A stretch of 64,000 bases of DNA from Agromyces sp. Soil535 (GCF_001428255.1 NZ_LMRW01000027.1:124001-188000), one strand, 5' to 3'; shown: positions 36,092 through 46,645, numbered from the stretch's first letter. Translations and numbers: made by a program. Notes: generated by a model from the letters alone, not told the origin.

Positions 36092-36229
36092 TGCATGGCG
36101 TGCGCCGCGCATCGGCTTCGCGCGATCCCACAGACCTTCACACCCAGCGCTTCCGCGCTGCCGCCGTGCCGCCCACCGAGGGCCGCGTCGGTGCCACGTG
36201 ACGACCCGCATCACTGAGGACCAACCACC

Positions 36230-38152
<1,923 letters not shown>

Positions 38153-38175
38153 CCGGCGGGTTCCGGCCCAGGACT

Positions 38176-38215
38176 CGAGCGGATGTCGCGTGCGCGTGCG
38201 CGCGGCATCCGCTCG
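38176..38215 (+). terminator. typA terminator
   Basis: A 15-bp stem (38176-38190 with 38201-38215) with one T-G pair and a 10-nt loop begins 24 nt after the typA stop. It again contains the GCGGATG/CATCCGC sequence. The downstream sequence GATTCGTTGCG gives only a poor T-run. Confidence 0.6.
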
Positions 38216-38261
38216 ATTCGTTGCGCCCCACGCAAGGGAGAGCGCTCCCAGTGGTCTCCCA

Positions 38262-38280
38262 GATAACGGTTCGATAACGG
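38262..38280 (+). promoter_or_regulatory. Probable MtrA binding site (8-bp direct repeat, 3-bp spacer)
   Basis: GATAACGG occurs at 38262-38269 and again at 38273-38280, an 11-bp period. The response regulator MtrA is reported in Corynebacterium glutamicum to bind a loosely conserved 8-bp direct repeat separated by 3 bp and to control M23 peptidase genes. Here an M23 peptidase is the next gene. The match in architecture is seen; the regulator is inference. Confidence 0.6.
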
Positions 38281-38303
38281 AGGAACCTCCCAGATTCGAT
38301 GCG

Positions 38304-38309
38304 TACGGT
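38304..38309 (+). promoter_or_regulatory. -10 box TACGGT of the M23 peptidase gene
   Basis: TACGGT begins 24 bp after the MtrA-like repeat, so the regulator would touch the -35 region. The transcript would start near 38316 and include the 24-bp tandem repeat in its leader. Confidence 0.4.
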
Positions 38310-38312
38310 GGG

Positions 38313-38360
38313 CGAGATTGTCTCGAAACCCCCGATCGAGATCGTCTCGAAACCCCCGAT
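38313..38360 (+). repeat. 24-bp tandem duplication in the M23 peptidase leader
   Basis: The unit at 38313-38336 is repeated directly at 38337-38360 with one mismatch. Each unit starts with CGAGA, N3, TCTCG, a small inverted repeat, and ends in GAAACCCCCGAT. It lies between the putative promoter and the TTG start, so each copy may form a hairpin in the mRNA, or both may be a protein-binding array. Confidence 0.65.
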
Positions 38361-38378
38361 TCGGATACGTAACGCACC

Positions 38379-39233
38379 TTGACTCCCCCCAAGCACGGCC
38401 GCCGTGCAGCCCCCAAGTCCCTCCGCCTCCGCATCCGCACCACCCGTGATTCCGGTGCCAGCCCGGCGCGGCCGAGCACGCCCGCGGCGGCCACGCCCGC
38501 TCGTCGGACCACGCACCGCAAGCGCTCGCTGCGCCCTGCCCTCTCGGTCGCGGCGATGACCTTCGTCGGCGGCATGATGATTGCCACGAGCGTGCCCGCA
38601 CTCGCGATCACGGCGACCGACTCCGAGCCGCGCGCCTCCGTCTACGCGCCCGCCGCCGAGGATTCGATCTCGCTCGACCCGCAGACGATCGAGGTCGCGA
38701 GCGAGGCCGAGACGAAGGTGATGGCCACCGAGGGCTACTCGGTCGAGGCGGCGCCGCCGCCCATCTTCTCGGAGGTCGCCAACGTCGGCAGCGTGTCGAT
38801 CGTCGAGTCCGGCGCCGTGGTCTGGCCCGTGATCGACCCCGAGGCGCGCGCCTCGGGATTCGGCCCGCGTGAGGCACCCTGCGACGGCTGCTCGACGTTC
38901 CACGACGGCGTCGACTTCAACCCCGGCAACAGCACGCCCGTGATGTCGATCGCCGACGGCGTGGTCGTGCTGGCCACCGAGGACGGCGGCGGCCTCGGCG
39001 TCAACGTCGAGGTGCAGCACAACATCGGCGGCGAGCTCGTCACGAGCTCCTACGCGCACATGCAGTACGGCTCGCTCCAGGTCGTCGAAGGCCAGAGCGT
39101 GAGCGCGGGCCAGCAGCTCGGGCTCGTCGGCACGACCGGGCAGTCCACCGGCCCGCACCTGCACCTCGAGATGTTCGGGGTGGACGGCGTTCGCTTCGAC
39201 GGCTTCGCCTGGCTCAGCGAGCACATCGGCTGA
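38379..39233 (+). CDS. M23 family metallopeptidase (cell-wall hydrolase)
   Basis: This encodes 284 aa. A basic N-terminus and a membrane/signal segment (LSVAAMTFVGGMMIATSVPALA, about residues 55-76) precede a linker and a LytM domain. The zinc site is visible as HDGVDFNPG (His and Asp) and the distal HLHLEMFG near residue 265, with the intervening loop and TTGQSTGPH. It would cut peptidoglycan cross-bridges outside the cell. The start is TTG 38379: an in-frame stop lies 7 nt upstream and no ribosome site is visible. Control by MtrA is likely from the upstream repeat. Confidence 0.87.
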   Translation: MTPPKHGRRAAPKSLRLRIRTTRDSGASPARPSTPAAATPARRTTHRKRSLRPALSVAAMTFVGGMMIATSVPALAITATDSEPRASVYAPAAEDSISLDPQTIEVASEAETKVMATEGYSVEAAPPPIFSEVANVGSVSIVESGAVVWPVIDPEARASGFGPREAPCDGCSTFHDGVDFNPGNSTPVMSIADGVVVLATEDGGGLGVNVEVQHNIGGELVTSSYAHMQYGSLQVVEGQSVSAGQQLGLVGTTGQSTGPHLHLEMFGVDGVRFDGFAWLSEHIG

Positions 39234-39273
39234 CGCCGGGGCGCTACCGCAGCCCCGCGGCCTGCGGCGGGCG

Positions 39274-40092
39274 TCAGTCTCCGAAGTGCGGTTCGCGCTT
39301 CTCGAGGAACGCCGCGACGCCCTCCCGCATGTCGGCCGTGCGGAAGGCGTCTTCGAATCCGGCCACCTCGAGCTCCGTCGCGACCTCGGTCGTCTGGCCG
39401 GTCGCCGCCACGAGCACCCGCTTGGCGAGCCCCACGGCTGTGGGCGAGTTCGCCGCGATCTCGGCGATCGTCGCCCGCGCGCCGTCGAGGAGCGCCTCGC
39501 GGTCGGCGAAGCGTCGGGCGACGAGCCCCGAGGCGACCGCCTCGTCGACGCCGATCCGGCGCCCGGAGTAGATGAGCTCCTTCGCCCGGGCGATCCCGAC
39601 CGCGCGGGGGAGTCGCACCGTGCCGCCGAATCCCGGGATGAGCCCGAGCCTCACCTCGGGCTGGCCGAAGCTCGAGGCATCCGTCGCGTAGATGACGTCG
39701 CAGGCCAGGGCGAGCTCGAGGCCGCCGCCGAGCGCGAATCCGTCGACGCAGGCGATGACGGGGGCAGCCAGCGCCTCGATCGCGGCGGCCGCGCGGTGGC
39801 CCCGACGCGCGAGCGCGGACGCGTCCTCGGGTGACAGCGAGGCCAGGGCGCGGATGTCGGCGCCCGCGACGAACGCACGGCCGCCCGCGCCGACGAGCAG
39901 CACGCCCCGGACGGCGGAGCCCGCCTCCACGAGCCCGTCGAACGCCTCGGCGAGCTCCTCGAGCACCGAGGCCGAGAGCGCGTTCAGCGCGGCGGGACGG
40001 TCGATCGTGACGACGGCGACCCCGCCATCGTGCTCGACGCGCACCGCGCGCTCGGCGCCCCGATCCGTGGCTGCAGCATCCGACATCGTCAT
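39274..40092 (-). CDS. Enoyl-CoA hydratase/isomerase family protein
   Basis: This encodes 272 aa of the crotonase family. Landmarks are ALNALSASVLEELAEAF, the oxyanion-hole segment GAGGRAFVAGADIRALA, GFALGGGLELALACDVIYA and the catalytic-Glu region FGQPEVRLGLIPGFGGTVRLPRAVG. It hydrates enoyl-CoA esters in fatty-acid or branched-acid breakdown; the exact substrate is unknown. ATG 40092 has GGAGAGG 4 nt upstream; a second ATG two codons later would also serve. It is convergent with the M23 gene. Confidence 0.9.
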   Translation of the reverse strand: MTMSDAAATDRGAERAVRVEHDGGVAVVTIDRPAALNALSASVLEELAEAFDGLVEAGSAVRGVLLVGAGGRAFVAGADIRALASLSPEDASALARRGHRAAAAIEALAAPVIACVDGFALGGGLELALACDVIYATDASSFGQPEVRLGLIPGFGGTVRLPRAVGIARAKELIYSGRRIGVDEAVASGLVARRFADREALLDGARATIAEIAANSPTAVGLAKRVLVAATGQTTEVATELEVAGFEDAFRTADMREGVAAFLEKREPHFGD

Positions 40093-40163
40093 CGATCCTC
40101 TCCGGCGGGCCTGCGCCGCGCCCGCTCCACGCTACGGCATGGTTGGGGCGCTGGGCCGACCGG

Positions 40164-40169
40164 TAGACT
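40164..40169 (+). promoter_or_regulatory. -10 box TAGACT before lipoprotein/DUF6113 pair
   Basis: TAGACT gives a start near 40176 and a leader of about 73 nt. It shares the hexamer used by several leaderless genes in this window but here does not lie next to a start codon. Confidence 0.45.
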
Positions 40170-40248
40170 CCGACGCGAAGGGGATGCCACGGATGTCGCG
40201 TGCGCCGCACGCCGTCGCAGCCCTGCACCATCACAGAGGAGTTCTCCC

Positions 40249-40689
40249 ATGTCGATCACGCCGACCACGACCCGCGCTGCGATCGCCGTCGCGATCGCCG
40301 GCATCACCGCCTCGCTCCTCACCGGATGCTTCGGCAACCCGGGGAACGTCAACCAAGCCGTCGAGGACGCGATCGAGAGCGCAACAGGCGGCGACGTGAG
40401 CCTCGACGGCGACCTCCCCGCGGACTTCCCCACGTCGGTGCCGCTCATCGAAGGCGACGTCAACGTCGCGGCGGGCGCTGGCGGAAGCGAGGGGTGGGTC
40501 GTCGTGATCACGCCGTCGGCATCCGACGACCCGGTGGGCGAGGCGGCATCCGCCCTCGAGGCCGCAGGCTTCACTGCGGACCCGAAGGTCACCGGTGAGG
40601 GCGCCGCGCTCTATTCGAACGGCGAGTACACCGTGCTGATCGTCGGCAAGGGAACCGCGGTCTCGTACACGGTCACGCCGGAGCAGTGA
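40249..40689 (+). CDS. Small lipoprotein, unknown function
   Basis: This encodes 146 aa. A signal peptide ends in the lipobox LLTGC with Cys27. The mature part is acidic with a two-strand-rich body ([29 protein letters not shown]) and resembles small ligand-binding or inhibitor domains, but I recognise no family. ATG 40249 has AGAGGAG about 8 nt upstream. Its stop overlaps the following GTG (GTGA), so the two proteins are probably translated together. Confidence 0.72.
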   Translation: MSITPTTTRAAIAVAIAGITASLLTGCFGNPGNVNQAVEDAIESATGGDVSLDGDLPADFPTSVPLIEGDVNVAAGAGGSEGWVVVITPSASDDPVGEAASALEAAGFTADPKVTGEGAALYSNGEYTVLIVGKGTAVSYTVTPEQ

Positions 40690-41090
40690 GCACCGAGGAC
40701 GCCCCGTCGCCGCTGGCGCGGATCGGCAGCTACGCGATCGCGGCGGTGATCGGCGTGATCTACGGCGCGGTCGCGACCGTGGGACACCGCCACGAGATCC
40801 GCATCGGCGAGATCGTCATCCCATGGGGGCTCGTCGCGGCGCTCGCCGGCGTGCTGGCGCTGCTCCTCGGGATCCGGCTGGTCGCCGGCGGCCGGTGGGT
40901 CGCGGCGGCGGCCGCCGTCGGGGTCGTCGGCACGGTGGCGTTGCTGACCCTGCCCGGACCCGGCGGTTCCGTGCTCGTCGCAGGCGATGTCGAGGGCACC
41001 ATCTGGGCGGTCGGGCCGGCGCTCATCGCCGTGCTTGTGGTCGCATGGCCGAAGCTGCCCGAACGCCGCACCGCCCCCGTGGACGCTTAG
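40686..41090 (+). CDS. DUF6113 family membrane protein
   Basis: This encodes 134 aa with four predicted membrane helices. The N-terminal helix ([19 protein letters not shown]), followed by [19 protein letters not shown], is typical of the actinobacterial DUF6113 family, commonly found just before the ferredoxin gene fdxA. No function is known. The GTG start overlaps the lipoprotein stop; fdxA follows after 38 bp with its own promoter-like TAGACT at the stop codon. Confidence 0.8.
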   Translation: MSTEDAPSPLARIGSYAIAAVIGVIYGAVATVGHRHEIRIGEIVIPWGLVAALAGVLALLLGIRLVAGGRWVAAAAAVGVVGTVALLTLPGPGGSVLVAGDVEGTIWAVGPALIAVLVVAWPKLPERRTAPVDA

Positions 41091-41128
41091 ACTGGTATTC
41101 CAGTCTTCCGAAGGGACAGCGAGCCACC

Positions 41129-41449
41129 GTGACCTATGTCATCGCCCTGCCGTGTGTCGACGTCAAGGACCGCGCCTGCATCGACGAATGCCCCGTCGAC
41201 TGCATCTACGAGGGTGAACGCTCGCTCTACATCCACCCCGACGAGTGCGTCGACTGCGGCGCGTGCGAGCCCGTGTGCCCCGTCGAGGCGATCTATTACG
41301 AAGACGACCTCCCCGAGGAGTGGGCGGACTACTACAAGGCCAACGTCGAGTTCTTCGACGACATCGGCTCGCCCGGCGGCGCCGCGAAGGTCGGCGTGAT
41401 CGCGAAGGACCACCCGGTCATCGCCGCCCTGCCGCCGCAGGCCCACTGA
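41129..41449 (+). CDS. fdxA: 7Fe ferredoxin
   Basis: This encodes 106 aa. The first cluster motif [12 protein letters not shown] and the second [13 protein letters not shown] bind a [3Fe-4S] and a [4Fe-4S] centre, as in FdxA/FdxC ferredoxins of actinobacteria. The C-terminal 40 residues ([21 protein letters not shown]) are the typical tail. It carries electrons for unspecified partners. A hairpin of seven paired bases (41089-41106) lies between the upstream stop and its leader. dapC begins 2 nt after its stop, an arrangement conserved in actinobacteria. Confidence 0.95.
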   Translation: MTYVIALPCVDVKDRACIDECPVDCIYEGERSLYIHPDECVDCGACEPVCPVEAIYYEDDLPEEWADYYKANVEFFDDIGSPGGAAKVGVIAKDHPVIAALPPQAH

Positions 41450-41451
41450 GC

Positions 41452-42567
41452 ATGGGGCGCGGCGATCTTCCGGAGTACCCCTGGGACCTGATGGGACCCT
41501 ACCGCGACCGGGCTGCGGCGCACCGCGACGGCATGGTCGACCTGTCGATCGGCTCACCGGTCGATCCGACGCCGGCGATCGTGCGCGAGGCGCTCGCGCT
41601 CGCCACCGACGCCCACGCCTACCCGACGACGGTGGGCACGCCCGAGCTGCGTGCCGAGATCGTCCGCTGGTTCGAGCGGCGCCGGGGCGTGACCGGGCTC
41701 ACCGAGGCGCACGTGCTGCCGACCATCGGCTCGAAGGAGCTCGTCGCGCTGCTGCCGTTCCTCCTCGGTCTCGGCGAGGGCGATATCGTCGTGCACCCGC
41801 GAGCCGCGTATCCCAGCTACGAGATGGGCGCCGTGCTCGTGGGCGCCACCGCGATGGCCTCCGACGACCCCGACGAGTGGCCGGAGGGCACGCGCCTCGT
41901 GTGGCTGAACAGCCCGGGCAATCCAGACGGGCGTGTGCTCACCGTGGAGGAGTTGCGTGCCGCGCGCGACCGGGCGCGCCAGCTCGGCGCCGTCATCGTC
42001 GGCGACGAGTGCTATGCCGAGCTCGGGTGGGAGGGGCGCTGGGCCGACGAGCCCGTGCCGAGCCTGCTCGACCCTGCGGTGACCCGCGGCGACCGCAGCG
42101 ACACGCTGGTCATCTACTCGCTGTCGAAGCAGTCGAACATGGCCGGGTACCGAACCGCGTTCGTCGCCGGATCCCGCACCGTCATCGGGCGGCTCACGAC
42201 GGTGCGGAAGCACGCGGGCCTCATGCTGCCGCAGCCGCTCCAGCACGCGATGGTCGCCGCCCTGGCCGACGACGCACACGTCGCGGAGCAGAAGGAGCGC
42301 TACCGCAGCCGCCGCGACATCCTGAAGACCGCGCTCGAGGCGGCCGGGTTCCGCATCGATCGCAGCGAGGCGGGGCTCTACCTCTGGGCCACCGAGGGAC
42401 GCGACGGATGGGACAGCCTCGGCCGGCTCGCCGACCTCGGCATCCTCGGCGGACCCGGGCACTTCTACGGCGTGCACTTCCCGGAGCACGTGCGGCTGTC
42501 GCTCACGGCGAGCGATGAACGCATCGCCGCGGCCGCCACGCGGCTCCGCGACGCCGCCGCGGCGTGA
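41452..42567 (+). CDS. dapC: Succinyldiaminopimelate transaminase
   Basis: This encodes 371 aa, a class I/II PLP aminotransferase. The PLP lysine is K226 in YSLSKQSNMAGYR; LVWLNSPGNPDGRVLT and VIVGDECYAELGWEG are the cofactor-binding blocks. It converts N-succinyl-2-amino-6-ketopimelate with glutamate on the way to diaminopimelate and lysine. The fdxA-dapC order and the short sequence YPWDLMGPYRDRA at the N-terminus are characteristic of the actinobacterial enzyme. dapD and dapE lie about 8 kb away. Confidence 0.93.
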   Translation: MGRGDLPEYPWDLMGPYRDRAAAHRDGMVDLSIGSPVDPTPAIVREALALATDAHAYPTTVGTPELRAEIVRWFERRRGVTGLTEAHVLPTIGSKELVALLPFLLGLGEGDIVVHPRAAYPSYEMGAVLVGATAMASDDPDEWPEGTRLVWLNSPGNPDGRVLTVEELRAARDRARQLGAVIVGDECYAELGWEGRWADEPVPSLLDPAVTRGDRSDTLVIYSLSKQSNMAGYRTAFVAGSRTVIGRLTTVRKHAGLMLPQPLQHAMVAALADDAHVAEQKERYRSRRDILKTALEAAGFRIDRSEAGLYLWATEGRDGWDSLGRLADLGILGGPGHFYGVHFPEHVRLSLTASDERIAAAATRLRDAAAA

Positions 42568-42723
42568 TCGCCCTCCCTGTGCAGATCGCCAACGGAACAG
42601 CCCATCTCTTGGCGGATGCAACAGTGTGCCCGGAGCACGTCTAGGCTGTATTCGGGTCGCGGCCGCGTTCGGCCCCGGACCGGAAAGCAGGTGACCGCGA
42701 AAGTGACGATCACAGGAGGCGCC

Positions 42724-44034
42724 GTGAGCGACGTCGTGAACCAGGCGCACGGGAAGCGTCCCGTTGCCGCCACCCTGTCCTTCCCGGGCGGCACCGCCGA
42801 GTTCCCGATCCGCCCCGCCGTGGACGGCAACTCGAGCATCGACCTGTCGACCCTGACCCGTCAGACGGGTCTCACCGCGCTCGACTACGGCTTCGTCAAC
42901 ACCGCCTCGACGCAGTCCGAGATCACCTACATCGACGGCGAGCAGGGCATCCTCCGCTACCGCGGCTATCCGATCGAACAGCTGGCGGAGCACTCCACCT
43001 ACCTCGAGGTCGCCTGGCTCCTCATCTACGGCACGCTGCCGAGCGTCGACGAGCTCGCGGAGTTCGACGAGAAGATCCGCAGGCACACGCTCCTGCACGA
43101 GGACCTCAAGCGGATCTTCACGGCGCTGCCCCACACCGCGCACCCGATGTCGGTGCTCTCCAGTGCCGTCTCGGCGCTGGCGACCTACTACGAGGACTCT
43201 TCCGACCCCCACGACCTCGACCACGTCGAGCTCACCATGGCGCGCCTGCTCGCGAAGCTCCCGGTGATCGCAGCCTACGCGCACAAGAAGAGCATCGGGC
43301 AGGCGTTCCTCTACCCCGACAACTCGCTGAGCTTCGTCGACAACTTCCTGCGCCTGAACTTCGGCAACATGGCGGAGCCGTACACGATCGACCCGGTGCT
43401 CTCGAAGGCGCTCGACCGCCTGCTCATCCTCCACGAGGACCACGAGCAGAACGCCTCGACGTCCACCGTGCGCCTCGTCGGCTCCACGGGAGCCAACCTC
43501 TACGCCTCGATCTCGGCCGGAATCCAGGCACTGTCGGGCCCGTTGCACGGCGGCGCCAACGAGGCCGTGCTCCAGATGCTCGCCCGCATCCGCGACTCGG
43601 GCGAGGGAGTCGAGAAGTTCGTCGAGCGCGTCAAGCGCAAGGAGGAGGGCGTGAAGCTCATGGGCTTCGGGCACCGCGTCTACAAGAACTACGACCCGCG
43701 TGCGAGGCTCGTGAAGGAGTCGGCCGACGAGGTGCTCGCCGAGCTCGGCGTGAACGACCCCCTGCTCGACCTCGCCAAGGAACTCGAGCAGATCGCCCTC
43801 GAGGACGACTACTTCAAGGAGCGTCGCCTCTACCCGAACGTCGACTTCTACACGGGCGTGATCTACAAGGCGATGGGCTTCCCCACGCGCATGTTCACGG
43901 TGCTCTTCGCGATCGGGCGCCTGCCCGGCTGGATGGCGCACTGGCGCGAGATGAACCTCGACCCGCAGACGAAGATCGGCCGCCCGCAGCAGCTCTACGT
44001 GGGCGAGCCAGCGCGCAGCTACCCCTCGGCCTAG
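42724..44034 (+). CDS. gltA: Citrate synthase
   Basis: This encodes 436 aa, a type II-like hexameric citrate synthase as in actinobacteria. Active-site blocks are GPLHGGANEAVLQM, MGFGHRVYKNYDPRARL and PNVDFYTGVIYKAMGFP, holding the catalytic His and Asp. The N-terminal domain (TLSFPGGTAEFPIRPAVDGN) is the extra domain of this type. GTG 42724 has AGGAGG 5 nt upstream, which excludes longer frames. A -10 box TAGGCT lies about 80 nt upstream. It feeds acetyl-CoA into the TCA cycle. Confidence 0.96.
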   Translation: MSDVVNQAHGKRPVAATLSFPGGTAEFPIRPAVDGNSSIDLSTLTRQTGLTALDYGFVNTASTQSEITYIDGEQGILRYRGYPIEQLAEHSTYLEVAWLLIYGTLPSVDELAEFDEKIRRHTLLHEDLKRIFTALPHTAHPMSVLSSAVSALATYYEDSSDPHDLDHVELTMARLLAKLPVIAAYAHKKSIGQAFLYPDNSLSFVDNFLRLNFGNMAEPYTIDPVLSKALDRLLILHEDHEQNASTSTVRLVGSTGANLYASISAGIQALSGPLHGGANEAVLQMLARIRDSGEGVEKFVERVKRKEEGVKLMGFGHRVYKNYDPRARLVKESADEVLAELGVNDPLLDLAKELEQIALEDDYFKERRLYPNVDFYTGVIYKAMGFPTRMFTVLFAIGRLPGWMAHWREMNLDPQTKIGRPQQLYVGEPARSYPSA

Positions 44035-44071
44035 CGCCGGCGCAAGCTCGGAGGCCGCCCTCCTCGCTCGG

Positions 44072-45058
44072 TCAGATCGCGGCCGCCTCGTCGGCCACGG
44101 CGCCGTCGGCCGGCGTCTCCCGACGCCCCGCGAGCCCGGGCCGCGGGTCGAGGTGGATGCCCGCGAGCATGCAGCGGACCGAGCCGCCCGCGAGCTCTAT
44201 CGTGGGCACGTCGAGCGGCAGGAGCCTCGCCGACCGCTCGATGCGGCAGCGCTGGTCGGCGGTGAGCGCCTGGAACGCGCGTCGCGAGAGCGCGAGCACC
44301 CGACCCTGCGACCCCCACAGCTCGAGCGCGTTGCCGCAGAACTCGTCGGCCTGCTCGTCGCTGATCGCGATGACGTCACGGCGCCCCCGGGCCGCGAGAC
44401 GGTCGAGCACCTCTCGCCGGCGCGCGGGGGAGACCAGCATGTCGGCGGCGACGAGCGCGAACTCGGTGGCGATGCTGAGGATCACGTTGGTGTGGTAGAC
44501 CGCGACGCCTCGGCCGTCGACCGCGTCGAAGACCATCGGCTCGTAGCCGAAGTTCGTGCAGAACCGCTCGAGGGCGATCGGGTCGGCGCGATTGGAGCGG
44601 GCCGCATAGGCGATGCGGAGTTCGTGGTCGAGCACCATCGCGCCCGTGCCCTCGAGGAACACGTCGTCGACCTCGAGGCCCGAGTAGTCGATGACGTCCT
44701 GGACGCGGTAGCTGGCCTTCAGCATCTCGACGATGTCGCCACGTCGCTCGGTGCGGCGGTTGGGCGTGAACATGGGGTACAGGGCGACGTGTCCCCCCGA
44801 GTGCGTCGAGATCCAGTTGTTCGGAAACACGCCGTCGGGCCGGTGCCCGGACTCGTCCTCGAAGAGGTGCACGGTCACGCCGGCCGTCTCGAGCGCCGCG
44901 GCCGCGCGGGTCACCTCGTCATAGGCGGATGCCGCGAGCAGCGCCGGGTCGATTCCGTCGAGGTTCGGCTGGAAGCCGTTGTCGGCGAGCGTGTCGGGAT
45001 TCGGCGCGAAGTGGTGCGGTCGAATCATGACGACCGCGGCGGGGGCCTGCACCGACAC
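44072..45058 (-). CDS. ctlX: CtlX-like citrulline/amidino hydrolase
   Basis: This encodes 328 aa of the amidinotransferase/DDAH superfamily. The blocks VVMIRPHHFAPNPDT, GVFPNNWISTHSGGHVALYPMF, FLEGTGAMVLDHE, AVYHTNVILSI with the catalytic His and GGSVRCMLAGIHLDPRPG with the nucleophile Cys match CtlX-type proteins, which split citrulline or related guanidino/ureido compounds. It starts at GTG 45058, 4 nt after the ornithine cyclodeaminase stop, in an operon with it. Exact substrate is not proven. Confidence 0.85.
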   Translation of the reverse strand: MSVQAPAAVVMIRPHHFAPNPDTLADNGFQPNLDGIDPALLAASAYDEVTRAAAALETAGVTVHLFEDESGHRPDGVFPNNWISTHSGGHVALYPMFTPNRRTERRGDIVEMLKASYRVQDVIDYSGLEVDDVFLEGTGAMVLDHELRIAYAARSNRADPIALERFCTNFGYEPMVFDAVDGRGVAVYHTNVILSIATEFALVAADMLVSPARRREVLDRLAARGRRDVIAISDEQADEFCGNALELWGSQGRVLALSRRAFQALTADQRCRIERSARLLPLDVPTIELAGGSVRCMLAGIHLDPRPGLAGRRETPADGAVADEAAAI

Positions 45059-45062
45059 GCGC

Positions 45063-46091
45063 TCAGCCCACCGGGGAGAACGCGCCGACGAGGCCGAAGA
45101 GGTCCTTCGGGTCGTCGGGGTCCGCCACGAGGTCGATGCGCTGCTCGAATCGCGTTCCGGCCACCTCGTCGCGCACGTAGCGGAGCGCGGAGAAGTCCTC
45201 GACGGCGAAGCCGACCGAGTCGAACAGCGTGATCTCGTCGGCGCCCATGCGGCCGGGCGCACGGCCCGTGAGGACCTCCCACAGCTCGGTCACCGGGAAG
45301 TCGGGTCCCTTCGCCTGGATCTCGCCCTCGATGCGCGTCTGCGGCTCGTACTCGACGAAGACACGGGCCCGGTCGAGGATCGCCGGGTCGAGCTCGGTCT
45401 TGCCCGGGCAGTCGCCGCCGATGGCGTTGAGGTGCATGCCGGGACGCACCCACTCGTCGGCCACGACGGTGGCGCGGGTCTTGTCGGCTGTGCAGGTGGT
45501 CACGACGTCGGCGCCCTCGATCGCCTCGGCGGCGCTGCCTGCGACCTCGATCTCGAACCCCAGCGGCAGCAGGTTGCGCACGGCCTTCGCGATCGCGTCG
45601 GGATCGACGTCGAACACACGGAGCCGCGTGATGCCGAGCGCCGAGCGGAAGGCGAGCGCCTGGAACTCGGCCTGGCTGCCGGTGCCGATCATCGCCATCA
45701 CCGCGGAGTCCGGGCGGGCGAGCAGCTTCGCGGCGAACGCGGAGGTCGCGGCCGTGCGCAGGGCGGTGAGCACCGTCATCTCGGCGAGGAACGTGGGGTA
45801 GCCGTTGTGGACGTCGGCGAGGACGCCGAACGCCGTGACGGTCTGGTACCCGCGGGCGGGGTTCGACGGGTGGCCGTTGACGTACTTGAACGCGTAGGAC
45901 TCGTGATCGCTCGTCGGCATGAGCTCGATCACGCCGAACGGCGTGTGGCTCGCGACCCTGGGTGCCTTGTCGAAGCGCTCCCACCGGGCGAAGTCCTGCT
46001 CGAGGTACGCCATGATGCCGGCGATGATGCGCTCGGGCCCTGTGCTGGCGACCCAGCCGACCATGCCGCGGACGTCGACGAAGCTCGTCAT
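45063..46091 (-). CDS. ocd: Ornithine cyclodeaminase
   Basis: This encodes 342 aa of the ornithine cyclodeaminase/mu-crystallin family. The NAD-binding site is AMIGTGSQAEFQALAF, and GITRLRVFDVDPDAI is the second strand. HLNAIGGDCPGKTELDP and FVEYEPQTRIEGEIQ are conserved family blocks. It turns ornithine into proline plus ammonia. ATG 46091 has AAGG 6 nt upstream. It forms an operon with ctlX and faces an Lrp/AsnC regulator, so citrulline/ornithine catabolism under Lrp control is the likely role. Confidence 0.9.
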   Translation of the reverse strand: MTSFVDVRGMVGWVASTGPERIIAGIMAYLEQDFARWERFDKAPRVASHTPFGVIELMPTSDHESYAFKYVNGHPSNPARGYQTVTAFGVLADVHNGYPTFLAEMTVLTALRTAATSAFAAKLLARPDSAVMAMIGTGSQAEFQALAFRSALGITRLRVFDVDPDAIAKAVRNLLPLGFEIEVAGSAAEAIEGADVVTTCTADKTRATVVADEWVRPGMHLNAIGGDCPGKTELDPAILDRARVFVEYEPQTRIEGEIQAKGPDFPVTELWEVLTGRAPGRMGADEITLFDSVGFAVEDFSALRYVRDEVAGTRFEQRIDLVADPDDPKDLFGLVGAFSPVG

Positions 46092-46188
46092 CCCATTCCT
46101 TTCCGTGCCTGCATCGAGCGTACGATCCGGCGATATGCAAGAGCAATGACCGCAGTGCTTACGAAACGTCGGACGAGTGAGCAATCTG

Positions 46189-46207
46189 ATCACGTGTGAT
46201 GTACGAT
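46189..46207 (+). promoter_or_regulatory. Lrp promoter with ATCAC-N2-GTGAT operator
   Basis: The inverted repeat ATCAC-GT-GTGAT (46189-46200) touches the -10 box TACGAT (46202-46207), which lies 6 nt before the regulator ATG at 46214. The site sits between the divergent ocd and lrp genes and is well placed for autorepression. Confidence 0.5.
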
Positions 46208-46213
46208 CTGCGC

Positions 46214-46645
46214 ATGGAGTACCTCGACGACCTCGATCGTCGCCTGCTCGCGCTCCTCCGCGAGGACGGGCGGACACCCGTCGCCGAGCTCGCGCGCCGA
46301 TTGGGGGTCGCCCGAGCGACGGTGACGGGCCGGATCGACCGGCTCGTGGCATCCGGGACCATCGTCGGATTCTCGGTGCGCGTGCGCGACGAGCTCGACC
46401 CGCTCGCGATCCACGCGATCTCGTTCATCGAGGTCGAGGGCCGAAGCACCGACGACGTCATCCGCAGGCTGCGCGGGCTTCCCGAGGTGATCGCCCTGCA
46501 CACCACCAACGGGGGCTGGGACCTCGTGGCGGAGCTGCGCACCGAGACCCTCGGCGACTTCGACCGCGTGCTCGGCCGCATCCGCTCGATCGACGGCGTC
46601 GTGAACAGCGAGACGAGCCTGCTGCTCAGCTCAGTGCTGCGCTGA
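46214..46645 (+). CDS. Lrp/AsnC family transcriptional regulator
   Basis: This encodes 143 aa. The N-terminal helix-turn-helix is LDDLDRRLLALLREDGRTP, then VAELARRLGVARATVTGRID; the C-terminal RAM/ligand domain spans about residues 60-140 (FIEVEGRSTDDVIRRLRGLPEV, HTTNGGWDLVAEL). It lies divergent from ocd-ctlX and probably senses an amino acid such as arginine, ornithine or citrulline. ATG 46214 is preferred because TACGAT lies exactly 6 nt before it; GTG 46196 and ATG 46199 in the same frame lie inside the operator. Confidence 0.88.
   Translation: MEYLDDLDRRLLALLREDGRTPVAELARRLGVARATVTGRIDRLVASGTIVGFSVRVRDELDPLAIHAISFIEVEGRSTDDVIRRLRGLPEVIALHTTNGGWDLVAELRTETLGDFDRVLGRIRSIDGVVNSETSLLLSSVLR

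Noticed and set aside
38221..38378. Cyclic-di-AMP (ydaO) riboswitch before the M23 gene
   Set aside because: This class often precedes such genes in actinobacteria, but the conserved core sequences are not visible; repeats and an MtrA-like site explain the region better.
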